DNA from: Pseudomonas sp. B20(2017)
GTDB taxonomy: Bacteria; Pseudomonadota; Gammaproteobacteria; Pseudomonadales; Pseudomonadaceae
NCBI RefSeq assembly: GCF_002113125.1
Contig: NZ_NEJP01000017.1
Span: forward strand, 62,001 to 126,000
Direction: 5' to 3'
DNA length: 64,000 nt
Shown here: in pieces, positions 25,277 to 34,169 of the stretch
How the letters are laid out: every line of letters starts with the position of its first letter
Numbering within the stretch: the first letter of the stretch is position 1
Position numbers and translations under genes: made by a program
Notes under the pieces: generated by a model
The model's input: only the letters and a program-made list of their open reading frames with translations
Told to the model about the DNA's origin: nothing
The model's database searches: none

Positions 25277-27214
25277 TCAGGCCCGGGCCGTACGCCAGGC
25301 ATCGATCAGTTCGACGAAGGTGCCCTGTACCTGGCGGATCAGCGTCTCGTCGTCGATTTCCCCCGACAGCCAGGCGCGGCTCGGCTCCTGGAAAATCGTC
25401 CGGCCCACGGCAAACCCGCGGCAGGTCTGGCTCTGGCTGGCCTGTTGAAAGCCTTCGGCCAACGCTGACGCTGGGGCATTCAAACCCAGCAGCACCACGC
25501 CTCGGCAATAGGGATCGCGCGCCTGGATCAGTTCGTCGAGCTGTTGCCATTCCTCGGCGCTTTGGGCTTCGATCTTCCACCACGCCGGATAGATGCCCAG
25601 GTTGTAGAGGCGTTTGAGCGCGCGATACAACACCTCGGGATGCGGTGAGGGGTGATCCTTGGGCGGGATGATTTCCAGCAGCAGTTCATGACCGCTGACT
25701 TGCGATGCCTGATACAGCGCCTTGATTTGCGCTTCCTGTTCCAGCCGCAGCATGGGTTCGTCGTCCGGGTGAAATTGCACCAGGCATTTGATGATTTGTT
25801 CTTGCGGCCAGGCAATCAGGTTGCTGCCGATCGAGCGCCCGTGTTCGAAGGCCAGCGGCCGCGAGCCCTGCACCTCGACCGGCCGCGCCACCCACCAGCC
25901 ACGACCGGTGGCGGCGTTCAGCGAGTCCTGGCCGAAACGCTGATCCGCCAGCAGCCCGACATCGGCTTCGATGCCCTGCTCGCGCAAATCGCTTTCGACC
26001 CGTTCCACAGCCTTGATGAACAGTTGCTTGAGTTCGCCGATGGCGCTGAGGTCGCGTCCGCCCTTCTGGGCCAGTTCCACCAGTTGTCCGCGATGGTCGA
26101 AGGCAAAGATGAACAGTTGCTTCCACTGTTTGCGCGGCACACTGACCTGATGCAGGCGTTGCAGGGTGACGTCCTGATCCGGCCGGGTAATCGGCACCGG
26201 GCTGCTGAACAGGTAATCGAGTTCGGCACGGGTCGGCATCGCCGGCGCGCAGGCATGACGCGACACCACCAGACCACCGCAGGCATTGGCCAACTGGCAG
26301 CAACGCTCGTCGCTAGCACCCTCCAGCCAACCGCTGAGGAAGCCCGACATGAACGCATCGCCGGCGCCCAGCACGTTCAGCACTTCGACTCGCACGCCGG
26401 GATAAATCGCGCCGTCTTCCAGACGTTGTGGAATATCCCCGTGGATCACCGTGCAACCTTGCGGGCCGAGCTTGACCACCAGGGTCGCCGCGCTCAGCCG
26501 CCGAACATTGCGCAGCGCGGTGAGCAAATCTTCTGAACCGCCGGCCATCAGAAACTCTTCCTCCGTCCCGACCACAAGATCGAAGCGCGGGAGGATATTC
26601 TGCACATGCTGAGTGACGTTCTGATCGGCAACGAAGCGGGTTTCGCCGTCCGCCTTGCCGGCAAGCCCCCACAGGACCGGGCGGTAGTCGATGTCCAGCA
26701 CCCGTTTGACGTGGTGCTTTTCGGCGTAGTCGAGCGCCTGGATGCTCGCCTTGTAGACGCCATCGGTGGAGAAGTGGGTGCCGGTGATCAGCAAGGCTTT
26801 GCTGGAGGCGATAAAGGCTTCGCTGATGTCTTCGGCCCGCAGCGCCATGTCAGCGCAATTCTCACGGTAGAAGACCAGGGGAAAGGTCTCCCGATCCTTG
26901 AGACCGAGCAGCACCATGGCGGTCAGTCGCTCCGGATCGACCTCGATGCCGCTGACATCGCAGCCTTCACGGGCCAGGGATTCGATCAGGAAACGCCCCA
27001 TGTGATCGTCACCGGTCCGGCTCAGCATCGCCGACCTGAGCCCCAGCCGGGCAGTGCCGAACGCGATGTTGGCGGACGAGCCGCCGAGGTATTTGGCGAA
27101 GCTGCTCACATCCTCCAGCCGTGCCCCGACTTGCTGCGCATAGAGGTCGACGCCGAGGCGCCCGAGGCAAATCAGATCCAATTGACGTCCACTGGCAAAA
27201 CGAGTCTGGCCCAT
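25277..27214 (-). CDS. iolC: 5-dehydro-2-deoxygluconokinase fused to a DUF2090 aldolase-like domain
   Basis: 645 aa, about twice the length of a simple IolC. Residues ~10-325 are a PfkB sugar kinase: DLICLGRLGVDLYAQQVGAR, GGSSANIAFGTARLG, and the ATP/active-site signature VLNVLGAGDAFMSGFLSGWL with catalytic Asp. Residues ~340-640 form a DUF2090 TIM-barrel domain (FIFAFDHRGQLVELAQ, LLLEIIPPKDHP), proposed to act as the IolJ-type aldolase on the phosphorylated product. The fused form is standard in proteobacteria. It is the first gene of the iol operon, and the promoter ahead of it carries IolR-like sites. Confidence 0.94.
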   Translation of the reverse strand: MGQTRFASGRQLDLICLGRLGVDLYAQQVGARLEDVSSFAKYLGGSSANIAFGTARLGLRSAMLSRTGDDHMGRFLIESLAREGCDVSGIEVDPERLTAMVLLGLKDRETFPLVFYRENCADMALRAEDISEAFIASSKALLITGTHFSTDGVYKASIQALDYAEKHHVKRVLDIDYRPVLWGLAGKADGETRFVADQNVTQHVQNILPRFDLVVGTEEEFLMAGGSEDLLTALRNVRRLSAATLVVKLGPQGCTVIHGDIPQRLEDGAIYPGVRVEVLNVLGAGDAFMSGFLSGWLEGASDERCCQLANACGGLVVSRHACAPAMPTRAELDYLFSSPVPITRPDQDVTLQRLHQVSVPRKQWKQLFIFAFDHRGQLVELAQKGGRDLSAIGELKQLFIKAVERVESDLREQGIEADVGLLADQRFGQDSLNAATGRGWWVARPVEVQGSRPLAFEHGRSIGSNLIAWPQEQIIKCLVQFHPDDEPMLRLEQEAQIKALYQASQVSGHELLLEIIPPKDHPSPHPEVLYRALKRLYNLGIYPAWWKIEAQSAEEWQQLDELIQARDPYCRGVVLLGLNAPASALAEGFQQASQSQTCRGFAVGRTIFQEPSRAWLSGEIDDETLIRQVQGTFVELIDAWRTARA

Positions 27215-27311
27215 GCTGGCTCCTGTTATTTTTATCAGCCTGTGCCCAACGCGGTGACCGCGCCGGACACTCTTGGTGGATGCAGACTAAAACGAGCCGG
27301 ATCGAACAATC

Positions 27312-27353
27312 AATAAATATTCCAATTATTTTTCACGTGGAATATTTTTTCCA
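27312..27353. promoter_or_regulatory. Candidate IolR operators before iolC
   Basis: AATAAATATTCCA (27312-27324) and TGGAATATTTTTTCCA (27338-27353) lie between the divergent iolC and iolR genes. Both match the motif at 16895 and 28481-28523. The region is AT-rich, unlike its surroundings, and should hold both promoters. Confidence 0.7.
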
Positions 27354-27524
27354 ATAAACTTCAATGCAGGCGCGCCAGACGCCGTGCATCGTTTCAGCAG
27401 GCATCCCGCTGGTGCAAGCCCAAGATTTTGTCCTGGCCGAGCCTGTAGACTGCGCACAGCCAACCTATTGTCAGGGGACGAGACCTACAACCGTCCCTAT
27501 AAGAACAAGCCAGAAGGATTATTT

Positions 27525-28445
27525 ATGTCCAGAACCGATCAGCCGGCTACCGCCGAGAGCGCGCCCGAGAGCGATCTTGCCAGCCCCCCGATCAATGCCG
27601 AGCGTCTGCTGCAGCTCATCACCACTGAATACGAAAGCCTTCCGCGCCAGCTCAAGCGCATCGCCAGTTACATGAGCCAGCAGAGTGACCGGATCATGGT
27701 CGACCGCATCAGCGACATCGCCCGCGAGTGCGAAGTGCACCCGTCGGCCATCGTGCGGTTTTCTCAGCGTTTCGGTTTCAGCGGTTTCAGTGAAATGCAG
27801 GCACTGTTCCGCGAGGCGTATACCCACAAAGCCACGCCGGTGCAGAACTACCAGCAACGCATTCGCAGCATGATCGCCAACAAGTCGCAGAAAGCCAGCG
27901 GCGGCGACCTGGCCCGCGAGTGCATCGACGCCACCCTGTCGGGCATCGAACGCCTGGGGCAGGAACTGGATGACCAGGCCTTCGAAAAGGCCGTGGATCT
28001 GGTGGTCAATGCCGATAATATCTACGTGGTCGGCGTTCGCCGCTCGTTCGCGGTGGCCGACTATCTGGTCTACAACCTGCAACACACCAACAAGCGCATC
28101 CACCTGGTCTCGGGCCTCGGCGGCAGCTATCGCGAACAGATGCGCAGCGTTCGCGCCAATGACCTGGTGATCGCCATCAGTTTCACGCCGTATGGCAAGG
28201 AAACTCAGCACTGCCTGCGCATCGCCCAGCACCATCAGGCGAAAACCCTGATCATCACTGACAGCAATCTCTCGCCCCTGGCCAAACGCGCCAACACCCT
28301 GCTGCTGGTCAACGAAGGCAGTTCGTTTGCGTTCCGCTCCCTGAGTGCGACCCTGTGCCTGTGCCAGGCGCTGTTTATCGCTGTGGCCTATCGACTGGAG
28401 TTGAAGGTGGACGAGATTCACGAGCAGGTCGGGTTCGAGGACTGA
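27525..28445 (+). CDS. iolR: RpiR-family regulator of inositol genes
   Basis: 306 aa from the ATG at 27525 (AAGGA 7 nt upstream); the longer open frame lacks a ribosome binding site. The N-terminal RpiR helix-turn-helix covers residues ~25-100 (DRISDIARECEVHPSAIVRF, then SQRFGFSGFSEMQALFREAY). A SIS sugar-phosphate domain follows (DNIYVVGVRRSFAVADYLVY, AISFTPYGKETQHCLRIA). Such proteins usually repress and are released by a pathway intermediate. It is divergent from iolC, and related palindromes lie at three promoters of this cluster, so it probably controls catabolism and uptake. Confidence 0.92.
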   Translation: MSRTDQPATAESAPESDLASPPINAERLLQLITTEYESLPRQLKRIASYMSQQSDRIMVDRISDIARECEVHPSAIVRFSQRFGFSGFSEMQALFREAYTHKATPVQNYQQRIRSMIANKSQKASGGDLARECIDATLSGIERLGQELDDQAFEKAVDLVVNADNIYVVGVRRSFAVADYLVYNLQHTNKRIHLVSGLGGSYREQMRSVRANDLVIAISFTPYGKETQHCLRIAQHHQAKTLIITDSNLSPLAKRANTLLLVNEGSSFAFRSLSATLCLCQALFIAVAYRLELKVDEIHEQVGFED

Positions 28446-28480
28446 TCGGGGCACCGCCATTCCAACGAACGGGGCAAATC

Positions 28481-28523
28481 AAAATATTTATTCCATTATT
28501 TGAATGAAAGGAATATTTATTCT
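28481..28523. promoter_or_regulatory. Candidate IolR operators before the MocA-type gene
   Basis: AAAATATTTATTCCA at 28481-28495 and AGGAATATTTATTCT at 28509-28523 repeat the iol motif, about two and a half helical turns apart, upstream of the oxidoreductase at 28566. Confidence 0.7.
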
Positions 28524-28565
28524 ATAAACAGGATCTCTGAAAACAAGAACTCAAAGGATCCTGTC

Positions 28566-29687
28566 ATGCGTGAACTCGGAATCGGCCTTATCGGCACGGG
28601 CTTCATGGGGCGCGCCCACGCCCTGGCCTTTCGCAACGTCAGCGGGGCGTTCGAACTACCCTTCACCCTTCGCCTGGCCGCCCTGGCTGACGCCGATCCC
28701 GCACGGGCGCAAGCCTGCGCCACCGCCTGGGGCTTTGAGCAGGCCCATGGCGACTGGCAGCGATTGATCAATGACCCCAAGGTCAATTTGATCGCCATCA
28801 CTACTCCCAACCACTTGCATTACCCGATGGCGATGGCAGCACTTGCTGCCGGCAAGCCGGTGTACTGCGAAAAGCCATTGGCAGTGAATCTTGAACAAGC
28901 TCATGCCATGCACGTGGCGGCGAAGCATGCAGGCGTCGTCACCCGGGTCGGCTACAACTACCAGCACAACCCGATCATCGGCCTGACACGCGAGCTGATC
29001 CTGAGTGGCGAACTCGGCGAGATCATCAGCTTTCAAGGTGAATTCAGCGAAGATTTCATGGCCGATCCAGCCTCCCCTTGGTCGTGGCGCTGCGAACCGG
29101 AACATGCCGGTGGAGCACTGGCGGATCTGGGCAGCCACCTGCTCGCCATGGCGCGCTACCTGGTGGGCGATGTCGAAGCGGTGTGCGCCGATTCCCAGAC
29201 CGTCCATGGCCAGCGCCCGGCCACAACCGGCAGCCAGGAACAACGCCGCATTGCGGTCGACGATCAGGCCCATGCGCTGCTGCGCTTTGCCAGCGGCGCA
29301 CGCGGTACCTTCAGCAGCAGCTGGCTAAAGCAGGGCTACAAGAATCATCTGAGTTTCGAAATCAGCGGCACCCGAGGCACCCTGGCGTTTGATCAGGAGC
29401 GCTTGAACGAACTACGCCTGTGTCGAGCCGGCCAAGGCGGCTTCCAGCGTTTACTGGCCGGACCGGACTTGCCCGGTTACGCCGCATTCAGCCCGGCGGC
29501 GGGGCATCAGTTGGGTTACAACGAGCTGAAAACGCTGGAAGTGCATGAGCTGATCATGGCGCTGGCCGGGAATGGGCAGACCGGGACTGATTTCGAGGAG
29601 GCGTTTGAAGTGGAGAGGCTGGCGACGGCGATTCGGGTCGCGGCTGAGGAGCGGCGTTGGGTGTCTGTCAGTGAAATCACTGGCTAG
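28566..29687 (+). CDS. Gfo/Idh/MocA-family oxidoreductase of the inositol cluster
   Basis: 373 aa from the ATG at 28566 (AAAGGATC upstream). The NAD(P)-binding start LGIGLIGTGFMGRAHALAF, the EKP motif in VYCEKPLAVNLEQAHAMHV (~98) and GALADLGSHLLAMARYLVG (~180) are diagnostic. The family acts on sugars and cyclitols. Shared operators with iolC place it in the inositol regulon, where it could handle scyllo-inositol or another isomer. Several such paralogues are common in inositol clusters. It ends before a hairpin at 29702. Confidence 0.88.
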   Translation: MRELGIGLIGTGFMGRAHALAFRNVSGAFELPFTLRLAALADADPARAQACATAWGFEQAHGDWQRLINDPKVNLIAITTPNHLHYPMAMAALAAGKPVYCEKPLAVNLEQAHAMHVAAKHAGVVTRVGYNYQHNPIIGLTRELILSGELGEIISFQGEFSEDFMADPASPWSWRCEPEHAGGALADLGSHLLAMARYLVGDVEAVCADSQTVHGQRPATTGSQEQRRIAVDDQAHALLRFASGARGTFSSSWLKQGYKNHLSFEISGTRGTLAFDQERLNELRLCRAGQGGFQRLLAGPDLPGYAAFSPAAGHQLGYNELKTLEVHELIMALAGNGQTGTDFEEAFEVERLATAIRVAAEERRWVSVSEITG

Positions 29688-29701
29688 TTTTGTGAGGGCA
29701 C

Positions 29702-29730
29702 AAAAAAGCCGATCGGGATGATCGGCTTTA
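29702..29730. terminator. Intrinsic terminator, bidirectional
   Basis: AAAGCCGATC-gggat-GATCGGCTTT between the oxidoreductase (+) and the leftward tRNA-Pro. The U-run is stronger in the leftward direction (T6). Confidence 0.8.
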
Positions 29731-29785
29731 GTGTCTGACCTTGATGAAGAGGCAACTGGATCCCCTGTAAAAGTCACTGCGCATG

Positions 29786-29813
29786 AAAAAGCCCAACTCG
29801 CTAAAGTTGGGCT
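29786..29813 (-). terminator. Intrinsic terminator after tRNA-Pro
   Basis: AGCCCAACT-loop-AGTTGGGCT followed in the leftward direction by TTTTT, about 17 nt past the tRNA 3' end. Confidence 0.85.
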
Positions 29814-29829
29814 AAGTCATTGAATTATA

Positions 29830-29906
29830 TGGTCGGGACGGAGTGATTCGAACACTCGACCCCTAGCACCCCATGCTAGTGCGCTACCGGACTGCGCTAC
29901 GCCCCG
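29830..29906 (-). tRNA. tRNA-Pro (GGG)
   Basis: 77 nt read leftwards. The acceptor arm CGGGGCG/CGTCCCG is followed by A and an encoded CCA. The anticodon arm CTAGC-ATGGGGT-GCTAG gives anticodon GGG. The T arm carries GTGTTCGAATCAC. It lies upstream of a strong terminator and downstream of the merR gene on the same strand. Confidence 0.97.
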
Positions 29907-29995
29907 ACTAAGTTTGAAACTTGTTCTCCATCTCGAAGAACGCTCAAGAATATATCGCAAGCTTTTGAAAACTGGAAGTATTTAAAAGCAGGAAA

Positions 29996-30352
29996 TTATT
30001 TCTTGAGAACCACCAGAACATCTTCGAGTTCGGCGATCATCTGGCGGATCATTTGCTTGTATTGGGTGGTGTCGTCTTTGGCTTCATCGCCGGACAGACG
30101 CAGGCGCGCGCCGCCGATGGTAAACCCCTGATCGTAAAGGAGCGCGCGGATCTGCCGGATCATCAGCACGTCCTGGCGCTGATAATACCGGCGGTTTCCG
30201 CGGCGTTTGACGGGGTTGAGCTGAGGAAACTCCTGCTCCCAGTAGCGCAGCACGTGCGGCTTTACCGCACACAGCTCGCTGACTTCACCGATGGTGAAGT
30301 AGCGTTTGCCCGGGATGACGGGTAGTTCGTCGTTATGACTTGGTTCCAGCAT
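29996..30352 (-). CDS. MerR-family regulator next to ihfA
   Basis: 118 aa from the ATG at 30352; a TTG at 30361 is in frame. The winged helix-turn-helix of the MerR family occupies residues ~18-85 (RYFTIGEVSELCAVKPHVLR, YWEQEFPQLNPVKRRGNRRY). A short C-terminal coiled coil follows. No cysteine-rich metal site is seen, so it is not a typical metal sensor. The gene overlaps the end of ihfA (30333) and is the last of the thrS-to-merR cluster. This MerR protein accompanies ihfA in many gamma-proteobacteria and its target is unknown. Confidence 0.88.
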   Translation of the reverse strand: MLEPSHNDELPVIPGKRYFTIGEVSELCAVKPHVLRYWEQEFPQLNPVKRRGNRRYYQRQDVLMIRQIRALLYDQGFTIGGARLRLSGDEAKDDTTQYKQMIRQMIAELEDVLVVLKK

Positions 30353-30635
30353 AAGCCTCAACTCGGGCCTTCAACTTCTGCCCTGGACGAAAGGTGACCA
30401 CACGGCGAGCCGTGATCGGGATTTCTTCCCCCGTTTTCGGGTTGCGGCCAGGCCGCTGGCGTTTGTCCCGAAGGTCGAAATTGCCGAAACCCGACAATTT
30501 GACCTGCTCGTTGTCTTCAAGAGCGTGCCTGATCTCCTCAAAAAACAGTTCAACCAATTCCTTGGCTTCCCGCTTGTTCAGGCCCAGCTCTTCATACAGA
30601 CGTTCCGCCATCTCAGCTTTCGTCAAAGCCCCCAT
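30333..30635 (-). CDS. ihfA: Integration host factor subunit alpha
   Basis: 100 aa, the exact family length. It carries the HU/IHF fold with GALTKAEMAERLYEELGLNK at the start, the beta-arm RPGRNPKTGEEIPITARRVV (~62-82) and the Pro that inserts into DNA, then TFRPGQKLKARVEAY. With IhfB it bends DNA and supports sigma-54 promoters such as the one for the RNA-repair operon in this window. It follows pheT by 3 bp and overlaps the merR gene. Confidence 0.98.
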   Translation of the reverse strand: MGALTKAEMAERLYEELGLNKREAKELVELFFEEIRHALEDNEQVKLSGFGNFDLRDKRQRPGRNPKTGEEIPITARRVVTFRPGQKLKARVEAYAGTKS

Positions 30636-30638
30636 ACG

Positions 30639-33017
30639 TCACTTCCTTAACGTGGCGTTCAACCTTTGTTCGAGCGAGGTGAGGATATTTTGCGTCGTCG
30701 AATTCACCTCATCGTCATTAAGAGTGCGCGATGGATGCTGCCAGGTCAAGCCGACTGCAAGGCTTTTTCTATCAGGATCAATGCCTTTACCCTGATACAC
30801 GTCAAATAGCCTGAGGTCTGTCAGCCATTCGCCTGCATTTTCACGGATTACGTCCAGTACAGCCGAGGCTGCAATGTCTTTGTGTGCAATCAGTGCCAGG
30901 TCACGACGCACTTCAGGAAAGCGCGACAACTCGTGGAATTTAGGCATTTTACCCAGAGCGACTTCAGCCAGAACCAGCTCGAAGACGAAGACCGGACGGT
31001 CGAGACCCAGGGATTTCGACAGCTCAGGGTGAATCGCGCCGATAAACCCGACTTCACGCCCTTCCCGCTCGATGCGCGCGGTCTGGCCCGGGTGCAGCGC
31101 AGGGTGCTTGCCCGGTGCAAAAGTGAACTGATCCAGCGCACCGGCAAAGCCCAGCACCGCTTCTACGTCAGCCTTGACGTCGAAGAAGTCGACGGTATCG
31201 CGACCTTGCGCCCAGCCCTCCGGCAGACGGCTGCCGCATACCACACCGGCGATCATCGGCTCTTGCTTCAGACCTTCCAGCTGACCGACAAAGCGCAGAC
31301 CGCTCTCGAACAGACGAACACGATCCTGCTGACGGTTGAGGTTGTGCTGCAACGCCTTGACCAGACCCGGCCACAGCGACGAACGCATGGCAGCCATGTC
31401 ATTGGAGATCGGGTTCGCCAACAGCAGCGGCTCGACGCCAGGGTTGAACAGTTCGAACTGCTTCGGATCGATGAAGCTGTAAGTGATCGCTTCCTGATAA
31501 CCACGAGCCACCAGCAGACGACGCAGTTCCGGCAGATCACTGCGCGCTTCAGCTTTGGCCTGTGGCGCCAGACGAGCTTGCGGGTAACGAACTGGCAAGC
31601 GGTTGTAACCGTACAGACGTGCCAGCTCTTCGATCAGATCGACTTCCAGGCTGATATCGAAGCGATGGCTCGGCACTTCTACGCGCCACTGCCCTGCTCC
31701 ATCGGCGGAAACTTTCAGGCCCAAAGCGTTGAGCAGACGCTCGACTTCGGCCGAATCCATTTCCATGCCCAGCATCTGGGTGATGCGCTGCGCACGCAGG
31801 GTGATCGGCGCGATCGACGGTAGATGCTGCTCGCTGACGGTTTCGATGATCGGGCCGGCTTCGCCACCGGTGATTTCCAGCAGCAGGCCAGTGGCGCGCT
31901 CCATGGCTTCACGGGCCAGTTGCCAGTCCACGCCACGCTCGTAGCGGTGCGAAGCGTCGGTATGCAGACCGTAGGAACGAGCCTTGCCCGCCACCGCGAT
32001 CTGGTCGAAGAACGCACTTTCAAGGAATACGTCGCGAGTGGTCGCGGACACGCCGCTGTGCTCGCCCCCCATCACGCCGGCAATCGCCAGAGCGCGGGTG
32101 TGGTCGGCGATCACCAGCGTATCGCTACGCAGGCTGACTTCCTGACCGTCGAGCAGCACGAGCTTCTCGCCCTCTTCCGCCATGCGCACACGGATGCCGC
32201 CATTGATTTCGGCGAGATCGAAAGCGTGCAGCGGCTGACCCAGCTCGAGCATCACGTAGTTGGTGATGTCGACGGCAGCGTCGATGCTGCGGACTTCGGC
32301 GCGACGCAGGCGCTCAACCATCCACAGTGGCGTCGGCTTGGACAGGTCAACGTTACGGATGACACGGCCCAGATAACGCGGGCAGGCAGCTGGCGCCAGG
32401 ACTTCTACCGGGCGCACTTCGTCGTGAACTGCTGGAACGGTCATCACCACCGGGCGAGTGACCGGAGCGTCGTACAGCGCGCCAACTTCACGGGCCAGAC
32501 CGGCCAGGGACAGGCAGTCGCCGCGGTTCGGAGTCAGATCGACTTCGATGCTGGCGTCTTCCAGGTCCAGATACACACGGAAATCTTCGCCCACCGGCGC
32601 ATCGGCCGGCAGCTCCATCAGACCGTCATTGCCTTCACCGACCTGCAGCTCGGATTGCGAGCACAGCATGCCGTTGGACTCGACGCCACGCAGCTTGGCC
32701 TTCTTGATCTTGAAGTCGCCCGGCAGCTCGGCACCAATCATCGCGAACGGAATCTTCAGGCCCGGACGCACGTTTGGCGCACCGCACACGACCTGGAAAG
32801 TTTCCGCGCCGTTGCTGACCTGGCACACACGCAATTTGTCGGCGTCGGGATGCTGCTCGGTGCTCAACACCTCGCCCACCACCACGCCACTGAAAACACC
32901 GGCGGCCGGCGTAACGCTATCGACCTCAAGACCGGCCATCGACAGACGGGCAACCAGCGCGTCTCGATCTACCTGCGGGCTGACCCAGCCACGCAGCCAT
33001 TGTTCACTGAATTTCAT
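30639..33017 (-). CDS. pheT: Phenylalanyl-tRNA synthetase beta subunit
   Basis: 792 aa, full length. The order of domains is normal: N-terminal MKFSEQWLRGWVSP, tRNA-binding OB fold (VVVGEVLSTEQHPDADKLRV, ~45-64), B3/B4 editing module (RGDCLSLAGLAREVGALYDA), B5 domain and the C-terminal anticodon-binding FDX-ACB domain (FPEVRRDLALIAHKDIAASA). It pairs with PheS as an alpha2-beta2 enzyme that charges tRNA-Phe. It starts 26 bp after pheS. Confidence 0.98.
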   Translation of the reverse strand: MKFSEQWLRGWVSPQVDRDALVARLSMAGLEVDSVTPAAGVFSGVVVGEVLSTEQHPDADKLRVCQVSNGAETFQVVCGAPNVRPGLKIPFAMIGAELPGDFKIKKAKLRGVESNGMLCSQSELQVGEGNDGLMELPADAPVGEDFRVYLDLEDASIEVDLTPNRGDCLSLAGLAREVGALYDAPVTRPVVMTVPAVHDEVRPVEVLAPAACPRYLGRVIRNVDLSKPTPLWMVERLRRAEVRSIDAAVDITNYVMLELGQPLHAFDLAEINGGIRVRMAEEGEKLVLLDGQEVSLRSDTLVIADHTRALAIAGVMGGEHSGVSATTRDVFLESAFFDQIAVAGKARSYGLHTDASHRYERGVDWQLAREAMERATGLLLEITGGEAGPIIETVSEQHLPSIAPITLRAQRITQMLGMEMDSAEVERLLNALGLKVSADGAGQWRVEVPSHRFDISLEVDLIEELARLYGYNRLPVRYPQARLAPQAKAEARSDLPELRRLLVARGYQEAITYSFIDPKQFELFNPGVEPLLLANPISNDMAAMRSSLWPGLVKALQHNLNRQQDRVRLFESGLRFVGQLEGLKQEPMIAGVVCGSRLPEGWAQGRDTVDFFDVKADVEAVLGFAGALDQFTFAPGKHPALHPGQTARIEREGREVGFIGAIHPELSKSLGLDRPVFVFELVLAEVALGKMPKFHELSRFPEVRRDLALIAHKDIAASAVLDVIRENAGEWLTDLRLFDVYQGKGIDPDRKSLAVGLTWQHPSRTLNDDEVNSTTQNILTSLEQRLNATLRK

Positions 33018-33043
33018 CCTGCTCTCCTAAGAATTCGTTACGA

Positions 33044-34060
33044 CTAGCGAAATTGCGCGAGGAACCGCAAGTCGTTGTCGAAGAACAGACGCAAGTCGTT
33101 CACGCCGTAACGCAGCATGGCCAGACGCTCGACGCCCATGCCGAAGGCGAAGCCCGAGAACTCTTCCGGATCAATCCCGGACATGCGCAGCACATTCGGG
33201 TGAACCATGCCGCAGCCCATCACTTCCAGCCAGCCAGTCTGTTTGCAGACGCGGCAGCCTTTACCGCTGCACATCACGCATTCCATGTCGACTTCAGCGG
33301 AAGGCTCGGTGAACGGGAAGTACGAAGGACGGAAACGCACGGCCAGTTCTTTTTCGAAGAACACCCGCAGGAACTCTTCGATCGTGCCCTTGAGGTCGGC
33401 GAAGTTGATATCGCGATCAACCAGCAGGCCTTCGACCTGATGGAACATCGGCGAGTGGGTGATATCGGAGTCGCTGCGATAAACACGGCCTGGGCAGACG
33501 ATGCGGATCGGCGGCTTTTTCGATTCCATGGTGCGGACCTGAACCGGCGAGGTGTGGGTGCGCAGCAACATGTTGGCATTGAAATAGAAGGTGTCATGCA
33601 TCGACCGGGCCGGGTGGTGGCCTGGGATGTTGAGCGCCTCGAAGTTGTGATAGTCGTCTTCGACCTCAGGGCCTTCGGCAATGCCGTAGCCGATATGGGT
33701 GAAGAACTGTTCGATACGTTCCAGAGTCCGGGTTACCGGATGCAGACCACCGGAGGTCTGACCGCGGCCCGGCAGCGTCACGTCAATGGATTCGGCAGAC
33801 AGCTTGGCAGCCAGTTCGGCTTCCTCAAACAGAGCCATACGCGCATTGAGAACGCCTGTTACACGTTCCTTGGCAACGTTGATCAGGGCGCCGACTTGCG
33901 GACGCTCTTCTGCCGGCAAATTCCCCAGGGTCTTCATCACCTGAGTCAATTCACCCTTTTTGCCAAGGTATTGAACCCGGATTTGCTCCAGGGCATTGAT
34001 ATCTTCAGCGCTTTGCACAGCCTCTAGTGCTTGAGAGACCAGCGCATCCAGGTTTTCCAT
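33044..34060 (-). CDS. pheS: Phenylalanyl-tRNA synthetase alpha subunit
   Basis: 338 aa, full length. An N-terminal coiled coil (residues 1-85) contacts tRNA. The class II catalytic core shows motif 1 around GRGQTSGGLHPVTRTLERIE, motif 2 GRVYRSDSDITHSPMFHQVE (~192-211) and motif 3 FAFGMGVERLAMLRYG (~307). It is separated from rplT by 109 bp containing a terminator-like hairpin (34079-34114), so read-through there may set pheST output. Confidence 0.98.
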   Translation of the reverse strand: MENLDALVSQALEAVQSAEDINALEQIRVQYLGKKGELTQVMKTLGNLPAEERPQVGALINVAKERVTGVLNARMALFEEAELAAKLSAESIDVTLPGRGQTSGGLHPVTRTLERIEQFFTHIGYGIAEGPEVEDDYHNFEALNIPGHHPARSMHDTFYFNANMLLRTHTSPVQVRTMESKKPPIRIVCPGRVYRSDSDITHSPMFHQVEGLLVDRDINFADLKGTIEEFLRVFFEKELAVRFRPSYFPFTEPSAEVDMECVMCSGKGCRVCKQTGWLEVMGCGMVHPNVLRMSGIDPEEFSGFAFGMGVERLAMLRYGVNDLRLFFDNDLRFLAQFR

Positions 34061-34078
34061 GTACAGACTCCAGATACA

Positions 34079-34114
34079 AAATAGGGGAAGAGCTTGAAGG
34101 CTCTTCCCCTATTT
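34079..34114 (-). terminator. Terminator-like hairpin between rplT and pheS
   Basis: A perfect 15-bp stem AAATAGGGGAAGAGC/GCTCTTCCCCTATTT with a 6-nt loop is followed leftwards by TTTTG. In E. coli a pheST attenuator with leader peptide pheM sits at this place. Here no short Phe-rich leader ORF ends before the hairpin, so attenuation cannot be claimed. Confidence 0.65.
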
Positions 34115-34169
34115 ATGACGTTTAACACCTGACCCCACAGAGGTGAGGCCGGGTGACTGTCGGGGGTAC

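Noticed and set aside
34060..34150. pheM-like leader peptide before pheS
   Set aside because: The only Phe-containing frame starts at a GTG without a ribosome binding site, runs through the hairpin itself and continues into pheS, unlike a real attenuator peptide.
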